Made by a program: the position numbers and the translations under genes. From the NCBI GenBank assembly GCA_036346205.1, contig JARFJB010001987.1:5169001-5233000 (forward strand): a DNA stretch of 64,000 bases, read 5' to 3'. The notes under the pieces were generated by a model, which had not been told where the DNA came from, did no database searches, and saw only the letters and a list, made by a program, of their open reading frames with translations. Positions 34,148 to 47,000 of the stretch are shown piece by piece. Source of the stretch: Vesta saturnalis (Eukaryota; Arthropoda; Insecta; Coleoptera; Lampyridae). Each line of letters starts with the position of its first letter. The first letter of the stretch is position 1.

Positions 34148-37100
34148 CAGTGTTGGGTAAGATCCATTTATTTAGGATCTAGATACAGATCCAAACACAT
34201 TTTTAAAAACTGATCTAGATAAAGATCAAAGATCCTTGAAATGGGATCTAGATCTTTTATAAAGATCCGACATTCCTAAAATTGTTTCGAGATTTTTCTA
34301 ATTATTAATATTATCTTTAATTGCTAGTATTGCTACTGATGAGTAGTACTCCCATTCCCATGATCATTTTTCATGTAATACAAATATTAGTCCGTAAGGT
34401 TAAATTATTAAGAAAAATAATATACAAATATAATTTTTATAGGTTTTATTGAAAACTGACATTAATTATTTAACGCACTACAAATTACAAAATTAGTATT
34501 AGGTACACATTTACACTTGCAAGTTGCAATGTTAATTGTTAATTTAACTTAACACATAGTTGTTATACAATTATAAGGATAAGGACATTTATCTAAATTA
34601 TTATAAGTATACATTACATAATTACATTTTATTATCTAATTTTATTTTATTTTGTTTTAAAATTAATAGCATCTCAAATATATCATCACCTAATCTATTC
34701 CTACGAGGAGTTAAAATTAGTCCACCCATACTAAATATCCTTTCAACGGGGCAGATGAAGGAAGTATAGAATTATATTTTAAAAGATTTCTTTTATAGCA
34801 GGGTACATATTTAATTGCTCATAGTTAGTGCTTGTGTCTTTAAAATAATTTGTGCATTCTGAATCAAATGTTGTTTGCGATTGAGTATTTATTTTTAAAA
34901 ATCAAAGAATTCGTCCGTGGCAGAGATTTTTTCAGTAAGTGTGAACTGAATTTCTGATTCTGAATTATTAAGATTTTCTTGAAATCCGGAATTGTTAAGT
35001 TCACACAATAATTGCGTTTGACAGAATGCTGTTTCATTTTTAAAGGGGGTAATTTTTAACCACCATAATTTAAATTGTGGATAACAGGTATGGTCGACTA
35101 CTAAAATTTTTAATATCCATTATATTAGAGAAACGTCTTGTAAAGCCGTTCAATAAACATTCTCTTAATTTAGAACAAAATGTCAGTTTTGTCATTGCTT
35201 CTAAGCTAGCTTTAATTTTGAAAAGTGTTGGCAAAACAGTACCTAACTGACAAGTTTTTCATCTTGTAAAATATCTATTGCAACGGCTATAGGTTTTGTA
35301 ACAGAAATGTATTCGTTTAAAAACACAAAATCTGACAGTTGGAACACGTCTAATTTTAATAACTTACAAACATCACTTAATTTTGCTTCAATGTTAATTA
35401 GTTTAACACATGCGTCATACATGGAATTCCAACGAGTAGGACAAGGAACTTTCAATTTGACACCGCAAACATTTTCTAACTGATCCGACGCCTTAGTTGA
35501 CCTACTCACTAAATTCCATAAAGAATAAGCTTTCCCAAAAACAGTATCGTACATTTTTATACCTTATGTTTCCAAATGCTTTAGCTGCATCTATCGTAAT
35601 TACAAGGCTGAGTGTATGCGAACAACACTTAAAATGTTCGGGCAAAAGCACGTAAGTACTGTCAGTATCAAAAGCAGGTAATTATTCAACATCTACATCA
35701 TTTTGATTTTGCAACTCTGTTAATTCGCTATAGCTGCTCTTATTACACATAGAAGCAGTAAATACGCTAAAAGCTTTATTAAAGTTGCTTGCGTTATCTG
35801 TTACCGTTCCTGAAATTTTACCGAGATTTAATTTGTATTCGTTATGAATTTCACTTATTAATTCCGCAATTCTGTCAAATGTGTGTGCAAATTTAAATCG
35901 CCTACAGCTTAATGCAAAAGATTTACGTTGGAAGCTATTACTATCGATAAAGTGTGCAGTCATACCAAGATAACTTTTGTTATTGGTGCTCCAAACATCT
36001 GCAGTTGTACAGACGTATTTGGTTTTATTTAATTCTTCTATTACAGCACCAATAACTGCTGATTTCTCTTCTTCTAATTTACTCTTGAGCGTTTTTCGGT
36101 CACAAGGTTTCTTGCCAGAAAGTCCTTCTACTAACCTAATAAATGCGGGTTTTTCTACTGTACAAATAGGCCTCATCTCTTCAATTATGTAATCTAAGAC
36201 GAGTTTGTTAACCGAGTTCTTTGTGGTAGAACTGGTAGATCGTCGAAAAATGTTAGTCTTGTTGAAATTCTTCATTGATAAAATTTCGGTTTTACTTTTT
36301 TTTTGTTGTCTTTTCTGCATCGAATTTGCTAAATGTTACTGGAAAAAAAAGGAGAAAGTGCATGTTAATTTATAAAATTCAGATTGAAGTCACTTCAAGT
36401 TTCAGTCAAAATTTAGATAACACCAATTTTGAAAGCGACTGAATCCCATCTTTTTATGAATACAGGTATCATAAACATTTAAAAAAAGTTTTTTGATGCA
36501 TTAGGGACTTTAAGAAATAAATCTCAACCTTTTGTAAACGTTCTTTTACACACGAGAAACTAAGTATTTTGCAACAAAAATACTTTACGTAATTCATATA
36601 AATTTAATAAGAAAAATTAAGTCTACAAATCACGTTTTGATATATCAGATGATGTATTTCGTAAGAATCCAATAAATGATACTAAAATTCTGCCAAAAAC
36701 TATATTAATACATACCTTCATATGCCGAATAAAACTTCCTGTTGAAGTCACATGACCTTGTATTTGTGCGGGACAATTTAGACACTGGGTCACTATCTTG
36801 TTGTCACATTTTGATAAAATTTTATAAAATTTACCGCTTAAGATTGGCGAAACTTCCATTAATTCAGCTTCGTCACTCATTGTTGATCTAACTAACAATT
36901 AACAAATGTGCTTTACTTAAAGTCGTATTCTTAAGAACTGAAGACAAGATTGTTGTTTTTCTATACCTCCTTTTGTTAGATTAAATTAGCAACAGGGAAT
37001 TCCAGTTCCACTTAACTTAAGTACCTACTTTAATGGATGGATGACCCCATTGTCATTACTCATTAGTCATTAGATTAGCACTTAGCTGTCATTACCTGCC

Positions 37101-37499
37101 TTTGTAGCTTTGGGAAACAAAAACAACCGACGGAAATATTAACAAAGAAAATGAATAGTTCTATTATTGGTTATTTCGGAATTTAACATGCCTCAGGCAG
37201 TAGGTAATTGTGTAAATCTGTATGTACCTCTGTGGGGTACGGATGTAACGGTGGTAACGGAGCATAATGTATTTTTTAAATATAAAGCTCTGTTGCCTCA
37301 AGCCAGTTAAAAATTTCACAAAATACCCTTAAAATACATTTTAAAATATTCTAATGGATCTTTGGATTCAAGTACTAAAGATCTGTTAAAATGTGATCTA
37401 GATCCAGATACTAGATTCTAGCAGAGCAAAGTATCTAGATCCAGATCATAGATCCGTTTAGTGGATCTAGATCTTGGATCTAGATCCTACCCAACACTG
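34148..37499 (-). mobile_element. hAT element copy 2 (BED-type), complete ends and 8-bp TSD
   Basis: The left end CAGTGTTGGGTAAGATCC and the right end, reverse complement CAGTGTTGGGTAGGATC, are flanked by identical 8-bp duplications GTCGTTTC (34140-34147 and 37500-37507). The size is 3352 bp. Both ends carry clusters of GGATCTAGATC. It sits inside the pogo-like element. Its 3' half matches copy 1 (1-2107). Confidence 0.97.
34622..36898 (-). pseudogene. hAT transposase with BED finger exon and intron, copy 2
   Basis: Exon 1 (36898-36716) encodes a BED-type zinc finger, LSGKFYKILSKCDNKIVTQC then LNCPAQIQ and SFIRHMK. It ends at a canonical donor AAG|GTATGT. The acceptor ATGCAG| near 36315 restores frame in phase 0 (KRQQKKSKTE), giving an intron of about 401 bases. 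An upstream CCAG would give an immediate stop. Exon 2 has TTADVWS and TVTDNASN with both Asp. It is broken by a stop after NDVDVE (TCA to TAA), a two-base loss near 35560 and the one-base loss shared with copy 1 near 34785. The C-terminal dimerisation segment with PVERIF ends at 34622. It is non-functional. Confidence 0.9.
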
Positions 37500-37507
37500 G
37501 TCGTTTC

Positions 37508-38669
37508 TTTTTCCTCTGCGGACGGTCAGGCCCGCCAAATCTTTGTTCTTATAGCAGACTTGCTAAAGCAGACTCCACCATCTCACCTGGATTCTCTGTT
37601 TCCTTATCAGGGAGTTTCTGAAGAACTTGGTTTCGATTAAATGGGAACAGTCTCTTTTAATAGCCTCCTGTTCATCATAATTATTCCGCTGTTTAATCTA
37701 ACCAAACATTTATTGAGCAAGGCGGGAAACATGTTTTTGGGCACTGTATTTAGCCGCAAGCTTTGAAGCTTCCATTCGGATAAAACAGCACGCCTAGCTG
37801 TCAAGCTGCCAAGCATACAAAATCAATGTCGTTTTCTTAAACCAGTCCCTAAAAGTTTCACCGTATAACCATCCACTTAAGGTGCGGTTGTAACGTGTTC
37901 CTTGATTGCAACAAACCTTTGTATAACATGGATGTCCCACAGGGTCATTCTCTTTCCATGTGTCATATAAATGATGACTTTTATATATGACATAGGGTGG
38001 CAACAGCGTACCATCTGCAGAGCCGCAAACCATTATTGTTGTACTACTTTTCGAATGATTCAAAACTTTTTCGGGATATCTAACCCCCCTTCTGTATAAG
38101 CACTTTTTCTTTCCTGGATCATCCGCAAGGTTCGACTCATCATAATTAAATATATTTGATGCAGGGAGGTTTTTAATAATATTTTCTATATTATGGAAAA
38201 ATTGTCTTAAAGTTCCTCTTGAAACTGCAGCTGTGCTTCTCTTAATGTTAGTTGCCACTCTTCGCTAATAAGCGTTTTTGTTCCTTTCGAGCAAATTATA
38301 TGCCCAGTCAGCTCCGGATATATTATGTTTGAACCTGGTAATAACAACACCTTTTCTATCTAAATAGTATTTGGTCATCATGCATATATCGAATAGGGTT
38401 AGAGGAAAGCCCTAGTCTCCGCATTTTGCTGCTGCCTGAAAAATCGCTTGCTCCTCCTCGTGACTAAATACTGGAGGTCGTCCAGATTTTCGTCCATGCT
38501 GTCCTTTGAATTTATTATACAAAGTGCCAAATGGAATTTTGTACTGGTCGGATGCTGCTCGAATGCTTAAACTCCCATTGGCTATTTCTTCAAGGGCCTT
38601 TTCCAAACTTTCTGGCAAACAATCTGCATAACGACGAGATCCAGGTATTATTTTGTGTTTACGAGGCAT
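37508..38669 (-). pseudogene. Pogo-like transposase, N-terminal and first catalytic part
   Basis: The start at 38669 opens MPRKHKIIPGSRRYADC. Residues about 16-60 form the psq-type helix-turn-helix (ANGSLSIRAASDQYKIPFGT). Frameshifts follow near 38412 and a stop near 38265. The core resumes with ATNIKRSTAAVSRGTLRQFF, FNYDESNLADDPG (first catalytic Asp), VCGSADGTLLPPYVIYK and LSGWLYGETFRDWFKK. The text then jumps to VLSEWKLQSL, so the segment with the second and third Asp (usually GDN-SSH and LPPN-TH blocks) is deleted. After another shift FNRNQVLQKLPDKETENPG and GPDRPQRKKK lead to the hAT insertion. It cannot act as a transposase. Confidence 0.87.
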
Positions 38670-38742
38670 CTGCGGAAAGAAAAACGTGTGATCAATGTTA
38701 CCCCATACCCGCTATCAAAGTTAAATATAATTATTATACCAC

Positions 38743-38746
<4 letters not shown>

Positions 38747-38812
<66 letters not shown>
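38747..38812. repeat. (TA)n microsatellite inside the pogo-like element
   Basis: A pure TA run of about 66 bases lies upstream of the transposase start, between the gene and the right terminal repeat. Confidence 0.95.
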
Positions 38813-38816
<4 letters not shown>

Positions 38817-39147
38817 GATTTAATTATTTAAGCAGTTGCACCAATACTCAAACAAAAGCATAAAATCAAAGACATTAAAAATTATTTAAATCTTACATTT
38901 GCAGCAGGAAATTTATTTCAGTCAGAAAAATCACGCAAAATAATAATTCACCTTATATCAGGCTTGTTCTACGTTCGGCAATGAACTGTATCGAGTGCTC
39001 AGCGAATTTCGCTAACAAAACCATATGGGTGTAAACCTGAGTGTGAGAAATGGATCACGTTCGAAAACTAACGTAAGGAGAAGCTCTTTTGTATTAAGAC
39101 AAAGTTATAATCAAAGTATACCCGTTATTTAAAGTATCCCCATTCTA

Positions 39148-40929
39148 CGGTAACTAATTCTCACCGTTTATATAGGGCTGGCTGTTAATCATTCTAGCTG
39201 GCGCCCTCTCTTCTCTTTTAAGTTTTTAGATACCACCTGCGTCACTGTAGCACCCATCCCCCCCTTCTCTCACTTTGACTAAGCTTTCCGGCAGCCCTAA
39301 GGCTATCTTCTCTGTTACGGTTAGTTATTGCACAAAGTACTAATTTGCACGTAACACGGTTCAGGTCTACACTTATTAAAAAAAAAAATCTAGCGTGGAT
39401 AAAATGCTATCTAAAATACATACAATAAAATCTAATGTTGGACAATAAATGTGGTTTATTTATTTATTATTAAACCGCCTTGAAAATGACAAATCTTTCA
39501 ATAATTTAAAAATATAATATTGTCCAGTATCTTTCAGACAATAAACTTCCAATGTTTGATCATAAATATAAAACTAAAACAACCCCAAAATATTTTACTC
39601 TAAAACATAAAATAAACACAAACATTTATTTCAGTATTCGTCGTTAACCGCTAAAATATTTGTTTGTTTATATAATCTCGTTTATCTCATATTGATTATT
39701 CGATGACCACAAAAATATTGCTGCATTATAAACTTGTTCAAATTATTTAAATTATGTTTGTAACCCTTCAGACTAACTGAGTAGATAAAAATCAGATATT
39801 TATCAAAGGTTAATTTGGTAGAAGTTAAGGAATTTAATCTTCAGCCGCAAAGATTCTATGTTTGCGAATCATGAATTTTTAAAAAAAGAACAAACAAAAG
39901 AATTGTACGCTTTTGTGGTAAAACAAGGTTTTGTAAATAGTCGACGATGTTGAATATAAACGCTAATTAAAAACGATCGTTATAAATTTTCTTACTAAAT
40001 TTATGTAAGGATGATTTGAGAAATACAGAAAAATAAAAGGTTTACTGAAGGTTTTAATCGGTGTAGTATAAGGCAATGGAAAAATACATCCGATTTTTTT
40101 TGTTTTATGTGCTTGTTTTTCCGAATAGTTTCTTAGTAAATGGGCCATTGAAATGAATCCCGTATCTTCTTGTTTGCTGAATTGATTTTATTACAGGAGT
40201 TTTTTGAGCAATAATTATTATGTAAAATGGAATAATAGATGAAAACAGGAATGAGGACGTTTTGTTCTACATTCATGAATAAAAAATAATTTTATTTTAC
40301 ATTTATTCCTTTCGATTAACCAGGATTAAAACAATGTATCAATATTAATTTCAGTGTAGTAACGATTGCGTTAATATGAAACGTGGATGATGGATATTGG
40401 TCAGAAAGTTTTGAGTGCTTTCCATTGTGCACAACGAACATTACAAAGTGAAAAATTTATTTGACGATACAAAATATAAATACATTGTGATACTAATTTA
40501 CCCTAAACTTGTACGGTTAACCTAATTTATTTCTCACTGATTCGAAGGAGTCATAGAATGCTATTAAATGGCAGAAAGATAATGTGGCAATCAACAGTTA
40601 TGTACTACTTATCTCATTTTGTAGCTAATTAATGAAATCATTTATATAAGATATAATAGCAAAACTATTCATTAAACATTACATCCATATAAGAAAGCAC
40701 GTAAATGTATGAATTAAATACACACAACCTCCCCCATGGAATTCTTTATTGGGATTAAATACTTATCCTTATACCTTCTTTAACTTAACTTTAAAAAAAG
40801 ATATCCTAAGAATTACCTGCCCCTGTTATATCCCAATTATTAATATAGGTTGCGATATGCAAAAGAGTGCGGACGTAATATCGAATACGGAATAAATTAG
40901 AATGAAATACTTAATACGATGGTTACTAC
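39148..40929. other. AT-rich stretch without a recognised gene
   Basis: A short GC-richer patch at 39180-39310 precedes AT-rich DNA. No family signature was seen on either strand. Confidence 0.5.
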
Positions 40930-40963
40930 ACTAAAGACAGCTAAATTTAAATTATTAAATCAT

Positions 40964-41716
40964 ATTCTATCTGAAACACAAGTCTCCTCTGAAAGCTCCG
41001 AGTCACCCGACTTGCAATTTCCTCAATACCATCTTCTCTCTAGCTTGCCATATAAAGGAGGCGTATGTGCCTACATCAAGGACAGAATTGCTTGCAAGAG
41101 GGTTTCTTCCTTAGAAAATAAAAATTTTGACGTGATTTGGTTTAAACATTCTGGTCCTAATTTTGCGAAATTTTACTGTTGCATTTATAAGTCTCCTAAC
41201 GACAGTAACTTTCAAGACTTCTTCGATTACCTTAATATGAAAGTTGACTATCTCCTGTCTCAGTTTTCATCTTGCGATATCTCAACTGTAGGCGATTTGA
41301 ATGCTCATAACTCGAATTGGCTTCTGTTTTCATCTACTACAAATCCCGTTGGTCATAGTGTAGAAACATTTGCTATTTCATGTGATCTCACACAAATGAT
41401 TTCTGAACCCACAAGAATCCCTGATAACCCTAACCATACTCAACATCTTCTAGATCTCTTTCTTACATCAAACCCTCCTGTTTATAAAACTTCCGTTTTT
41501 TCGCCTTTAGGTCTTTCCGACCATTGTCTAATAAAAATCATTTCTACTGTAACTAATTCCACTGTTGTTAACAAAACCGATAGAACCTTGTGGTGTTTTA
41601 AGTCAGCTCGATTGAATGTTTTAGGGGATGTCTTTGCAACCTTTCCATGGCGTGAATATTCTTTTAAATCGTCCTCTTCTTCGAACATCGCTCTTTCAGT
41701 TGTCAGGGTATTTTGA
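40964..41716 (+). pseudogene. LINE endonuclease domain, copy C
   Basis: The open frame keeps all APE-type endonuclease signatures: LSETQVSSESSESPD (metal-binding Glu), GGVCAYIKDRIACKRV, STVGDLNAHNSNW (Asp and Asn), EPTRIPDNPNHTQHLLDLFL and LSDHCLIKI (catalytic SDH). The N-terminal strand with NIPGIRSN is missing, so the first 25-30 residues are lost. Relative to copy B, homology ends around FPWREYSFKSS. The last codons before the stop at 41714 look unrelated. It would nick the target DNA for reverse transcription. The fragment lacks its own start. Confidence 0.85.
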
Positions 41717-44107
41717 ACACCCTGTATACGTAGTAGGTAATTTTGTTTGTAGTTCTATGTACTTAGTTAGATTCCGTATATAAATATTTTTTTTTGTTGT
41801 CGAATTAAGTTTTATAGTAAATTTGTGTTTAATGTGTATGGCGAGCTTTAGATTCTTTGTTTATGAAATTATTATTCCGAAAACTTAGATTGTTTTTCGT
41901 TATTATTTCTCGTTTATAGAAGTTTGGTTAACGTTTATTTGTAAATAGTTGTTTATAAGTTTAAATAAGGTTTATTTCGTTTGATTTCCGAAAAATATAA
42001 TAGAAAATTAAGTGATTTAAATAAATAGTATAGGCTTATCTGCGTATGACGTTATGGTAGCGACATACAGACGCTTAGTTATAGTTGTTCAGTTTATTAT
42101 TAGGTATTTTGGTTTTCATTCATAGAGATTGCATGTGGGCCTTATTGTTCGTACTTTAAGATAAACATACAGAGGCTGTACAGGATACTTTAGCTGACGT
42201 TTAGTTTTGAAAAATTTACCGAGTCCTTACGGACGAGAACGAAATTTAGGTATTGGGGTATTAAATCTTCCCCTTCCGTTTTTTAATTGGTTGAATTATA
42301 TTAGATAAGAGTTTTTATGAGTAGTGGGATGCAAAATTCAAAGATGGATTTTTGTTAATAATTTTAGGGAGTCTAAGACAGTTCACGCTTTCGAGTAGTT
42401 GTACGTTGCCGCTTGTGTTACGCTTTAAGGGGTAGTTTAGAACGTTGAAATTTTGGGACCTTGTGGTGTTTAACGAACGTACTTTTGTTGTGTAGTAAGG
42501 GTAGTTTAGCTACTGAAGAACCTGTAAAGGGATTTTATCAAAATTGTTCATTCACCAAAGGATTATACTTAGTGCCGATTTCGGTTTTACGTCAAGTTAC
42601 CTAGAGGACATCGTCGTGTTGTTTAGTGCTTCTATGACCTCTTTTGGTTTATATCGCTTCTGCGGATATTAACATCATCGTTCTTCCAAGTGCCTCTTAT
42701 TTACCGTACAAAGCGTATTTAAAGATAAAGAAACTTTCGCAATATATTAAAATTTAACGTTATTTAAATCAAGTTATACACATTTTGGATTATCAGTGGA
42801 AATAAAACCAGTTAAAAGATTTAAGTTATCAAGCAAGTTTGAACGCTCAAATTATTAGCATTTTAAAAGAAGTTTTTCATTTATGCAATAACATTTTAAC
42901 GCGATTCAAGCAAGGGATCGTTTGTGTATCATAGTACAAATAGTCAACAATTTCATCATTTACCAGAGCAGGGAGCATTTCCGTCAGCCATAACCGACCA
43001 CCTGGTTATCTTCCACATATATTGTAACACAGGAGTGGTGTAATTCTAGACCTTTAAGGTAAAATAATATTGTTTTTTTATTGCATATTTCAAGATTTAT
43101 TATTTTGTGTGTGTTTCGAATTATTTTCTTTGTGTCAATGAAGGTCTGAAAGCGGTGTCGTAATCTTTTTTTTTGTTATTAAAGTAAGTTGTTTTAAATT
43201 TATTTAGCGTAATTAATTAATAGTTTTGACGCTCCGCCTTCACCCTTTGTTATTTATTTTGATTTTATTAGTAAAGGGCAATTGACCCTATTGTAGTGTG
43301 GGTATATTATCCACTGTTTATTTATATTTAGGTTTACGATTTAGTACGGCGTAAGCAGATTCTGATCAGACATCCTGTCGCCTTTTAAGTATTTGTTTTT
43401 TTTGTTGATACGCATTATCGTCTGTTTATATTTTTTTTTTATATATTTATCCTTATTTTATTTTATTATAGCTTTGTTTTGTTTTATAAATGTGTTTTAC
43501 TTCTATGGAAACCCTTTTGTGTTACATAAAAGTCTTTATTGCAAGTTACCGTAATTTAGTTTTAACGTAACGAAGTTAGTTTTTTTGATTTTATTGAGTA
43601 ATAACGTAACTTTTGTTTCTATTTTTTTTGAGTAATAGCGTTCTTAATATTTAGTGTTTTATTTGAATTTTTTTGTGTTTTGTTTTGATTATTATTTAAT
43701 GCATTATTTACACTGAGGTGTAGTAACGTAAATTTATTGAGTGTTTATCACGCTTTTATTTGACAAGCGTGTAGTGTTTTTGTAAGCCCGATTTTAGGTG
43801 GTTTGCTGAATTGCTGTCCAGCACACCTGGAATTGATTACGAATAGGTAAGCGCATGTTTTTTGGATGTTTAGACACGCTATGTACTCGTAATTTTGGCA
43901 CGACAACCCTTATTTTTTGTCTATCAAATATCCTGGCGCCCTTAACCGAAACGATTTTGACTTCATCCCCTATTTTGACTGACGTACGATTTATTATTCT
44001 GGATGTGCAAAATTATTAACATCAATCCACGACCCACACGCTGACTAGTCGAGGCAAAAAAGGGGCCAATTTATCTGTAATCCCGTTCTACCACCCGTTT
44101 ATACCGT
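41712..44107. mobile_element. Unidentified insertion inside LINE copy C
   Basis: The left edge carries TTTTGAACACCCTGTATA, resembling the mariner/MITE terminus of the element at 59893-61647. The rest is AT-rich and without a readable protein. Near the right edge (about 43931-43950) CCTGGCGCCCTTAACCGAAA looks like an LTR end followed by a tRNA primer site. It may therefore be a compound of a small MITE end and part of an LTR element. No clean target duplication was found. Confidence 0.45.
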
Positions 44108-46118
44108 TACACAGTATCTGAAGTCGTCCTCATGGGAATGGAGTTACACATTTCCAAAAAACAGTGCCGTATAGGTCATTCACGTTCTCAACCCTGATTC
44201 AATAAGGCTTGTGCTGATGCAATATCTTTAAAAAATAAATATTACATTAAATGGAAATCTAATAAATCGGTCGACAGTCATGTAGAATACGTTGGTGCTA
44301 GAAATATCTGCAAAAGTGAAATCACTAAAGCTAAAAAGTTGTTCGAACAACGAAAATGCAATGAACTAGCTACATCTCCTTTAGGCAGTCGTAAATTTTG
44401 GTCTTTAGCTAAAACCATTAGTAAAAACTTTGGAACATCTTCATTTCCCCATTGGTTGCTGATTCGTGTCTCAATGAGTCGGGAAAAGATGTGCCCCTAG
44501 TCAACTCTTCTTCATACGCTATGAAACCAATTCATTTTCGGTACAAGCTTTTGGAATCGATCATTAGTAGGCTTGATCTCAATAAGGCGACTGGCCCAGA
44601 CGGTATCCCACCTATTGTCTTAAAGAAATGTTCACCCGAACTAGTACCAGTCCTACCTAAGCTCTATACGATATCTATGTCTTCTGGGGAATTCCATTCA
44701 TCATGGGAGTTAGCAAATGTTCAACCTATTCACAAAAAAGGCGATAAGACCGATCCCTCAAACTATCGACCAATTGCCATCACTTCCATTTTGTCTAAAA
44801 TCATGGAAAAAGCCATCAATCAGCAACTGCTCACGTTTCTTGAAACTAACAAACTTAGTGACCACCAATATGGGTTTAGGCAAAGTCGTTCAACAGGCGA
44901 TCTTCTTTCATATGTGACCCAAGCTTGGAACAATACAGTAGAGCAGTCCGGTGAAACAATTGTAGTCGCTTTAGATATCTCAAAGGCATTTTACCAAGTT
45001 TGGCATAAGTGTTTACTTGCCAAACTCACCTCGTTTGGGTTAAATGATACGCTCATCAACTGGGTTTCTAGTTTCCTTGATAAAAGACGAATACGTGTCG
45101 CAGTTGATGGCTTTTTTCAAAAGAAGTTAGCATTAACGCGGGCGTACCGCAGGGATCCGTTATAGCGCCTACACTTTTTCTGCTGTACATAAATGACCTT
45201 ATTTCTTCAACAACTAACCCCACCCATTGCTTTGCTGACGTTACCACTCTTCACTGTAGTTCATCTCAGTCTACTCATAGTGATAATCCACCTTCTATGT
45301 CGAATCAAGAAATTAATGCTGAAATGGCAAATTCACCCAACAAAGACATTCAACGTATTCTCGAATGGGGAAGCAATAATCTAATTAAAATTATTGCTAA
45401 CAAAATTCAGTGTTGCCTTGTGTCCGCCAAAAAAGATCGATCATTTCCTTCTGTAAGTACAAATGGCTCAGTTCTTAAGTTTTCAGGCTCTATTACTCTA
45501 TTGGGTACGACTGTATCTTCAAATCTCTCATGGGTTGACCATATTCTGTCAGCTACCAAAACAGCTGCTGGTAAAATAGACTTTTTGTACAGATCTAAGC
45601 AGTACTTTACCTCTCGACAACTCCTTCTGCTGTATAAGACCCAAATTCAGCCTCATCTGGATTATAATTCTCACCTCTGGGTTAGTGCTCCCCAATACGC
45701 TCTCTATATCGTTGATCGTATTCAAAAGAGAGCGATTAGGCTTATAAATGACCCGTCCTTAACTTCTGACATACAGTCCCTTGAGCATAGAAGGATGGTT
45801 TCATTTCTTTCTTTGTATTATCGTTATTACAACGGCTATTGTACTGCTGAATTATATTCTTTGATACCATCTCGGGCTATCTTTGCGAGAAACACTCGGT
45901 TCGCTCATTCACATCATCAGTATGCAGTACAAATCTCCACTTGTCGTACCAAACGGGTGCAATCCACATTTTTCTACACGGCTTCTAATAAACTCTGGAA
46001 TGATCTCCCTAGTTCCTGTTTTTCTCCTACTTATGATATGAGAAAATTTAAGGTAGCTGTTCATAGGCATCTATTGGCAATTCATTATCCCTCTATCCAT
46101 CCTCCTAAGTGTTCCTGA
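44108..46118 (+). pseudogene. LINE reverse transcriptase, copy C
   Basis: Text starts YLKSSSWEWSYTFPKN. From 44452 a long frame carries the RT blocks NKATGPDGIPPIVLKKCSPE, ANVQPIHKKGDKTDPSNYRP and HQYGFRQSRST. LDISKAFYQVWHK follows, in which the first catalytic Asp is Tyr. A frameshift near 45127 is followed by NAGVPQGSVIAPTLFLLYIN. The catalytic box reads CFADVTTL (FADD to FADV). Thumb and C-terminal text is readable to CRTKRVQSTFFYTAS and HPPKCS. Two of three catalytic Asp are gone, so it is inactive although much less broken than copy B. Confidence 0.9.
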
Positions 46119-46185
46119 GCGCTTTAGCACGATAGGCCAAATTTAGCCTGTTCAGGTCCACAATCATAAAAAAAAAAAACCTAAA

Positions 46186-46751
46186 ATTCCTAAAAAATCA
46201 TCAAAAAAAGCTATTTTTTATAATTTACGTATTTTAAAAAGAGAGTGTGACTATGTACTTTACATAATAAACTGTCGGTCCTAATTAAACTGAATAACAT
46301 CTTACAACACCGTATATTAAAGCTTAAACATGATTATAAACCTAAAAATCCAAAAATATTATCTCAGAAGTAAATAATTGTGATCCGTATGAGTTGCTCC
46401 AAAAATTTCATCTCTCGCTGATAGCGTCGTGACCTAAGAGAATATATTGTGAGCGCAATTGCAAGAAAGAACGTTGAAGGTTGAATGTATTTTTAAACCA
46501 AATGTAAATTTTGTTAAATTTTATTCAAAAAAGGACTACGTCATAATAATATACGGTACTAATGATGTCGAAGGTAAAATAAATATCAAAACAACAATGC
46601 AATTTTATGTGGACATGTGTGCAAACTAATTTAATGTTTTTAACCGTACCATATAGATATGACCATAAATGTAAGTTAAACGATCGTATTTTTATACTCA
46701 ATTGTTACGTATTTGATTATTTAAAAATTCGATTTAAAAATTCAAGCATAT
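46186..46751. other. AT-rich stretch without a recognised gene
   Basis: The block begins after the LINE A-tail. Nothing was recognised. Confidence 0.5.
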
Positions 46752-47000
46752 GATTTGATAGATGGAAACATTGTATTAAACCATCAGGATTACACGTATC
46801 ATGGACTTCACTTAAATAAAGCCGACAAACGCAATCTGGCGGATTTAATTGCAATTGACAAGGTAGTTCGTTCAACTCATTTCACAAATTTAAAAACAAT
46901 TGTGGTAAGTGCTAACAGAATGCCAGAAACGGGTGCTTTGCCAAACATTGTTACACATCCAAACCGCACTAAGCGTAGTGTATGCTTACCGAAATAAGCG
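46752..47000 (+). pseudogene. Possible SGNH-hydrolase-like tail of a LINE protein
   Basis: The frame contains DGNIVLNHQDYTYHGLHLNK followed by ADKRNLADLIA. The D-Y-T-x-H-GLHLN block resembles the catalytic Asp/His end of SGNH-type hydrolase domains found in some invertebrate LINE polyproteins and transposon-linked proteins. The upstream serine and glycine blocks are not visible. It may belong with the LINE remnant at 48121-49040, but 1.1 kb of unreadable sequence separates them. The assignment is tentative. Confidence 0.4.

Larger units (their letters stand above)
33150..39145 (-). mobile_element. Pogo-like transposon, interrupted by hAT copy 2
   Basis: The ends are GAATGGGGATACTTT (33150-33164) and its exact reverse complement (39131-39145). 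Each is flanked by TA (33148-33149 and 39146-39147), the target of the Tc1/mariner-pogo group. The terminal 16-mer GGGGATACTTTGATCA is repeated at 33345-33360. Without the hAT insertion and its duplicated target the element is about 2.6 kb. The transposase is on the minus strand and is defective. Confidence 0.92.
40930..46185 (+). mobile_element. Jockey-type LINE, copy C, split by 2.4 kb
   Basis: The endonuclease part (40930-41700) and the reverse transcriptase part (about 44108-46118) are the same family as 26691-29640. Copy B shows that these parts should be nearly contiguous, so the 41712-44107 block is extra. The 3' end is marked by AGCACGATAGGCCAAATT and an A-run at 46168-46180. The 5' end is truncated within the endonuclease. 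Confidence 0.88.

Noticed and set aside
38531..38818. 95-codon plus-strand frame ending in Tyr-Ile repeats
   Set aside because: It is a shadow of the minus-strand pogo-like transposase plus a TA microsatellite.
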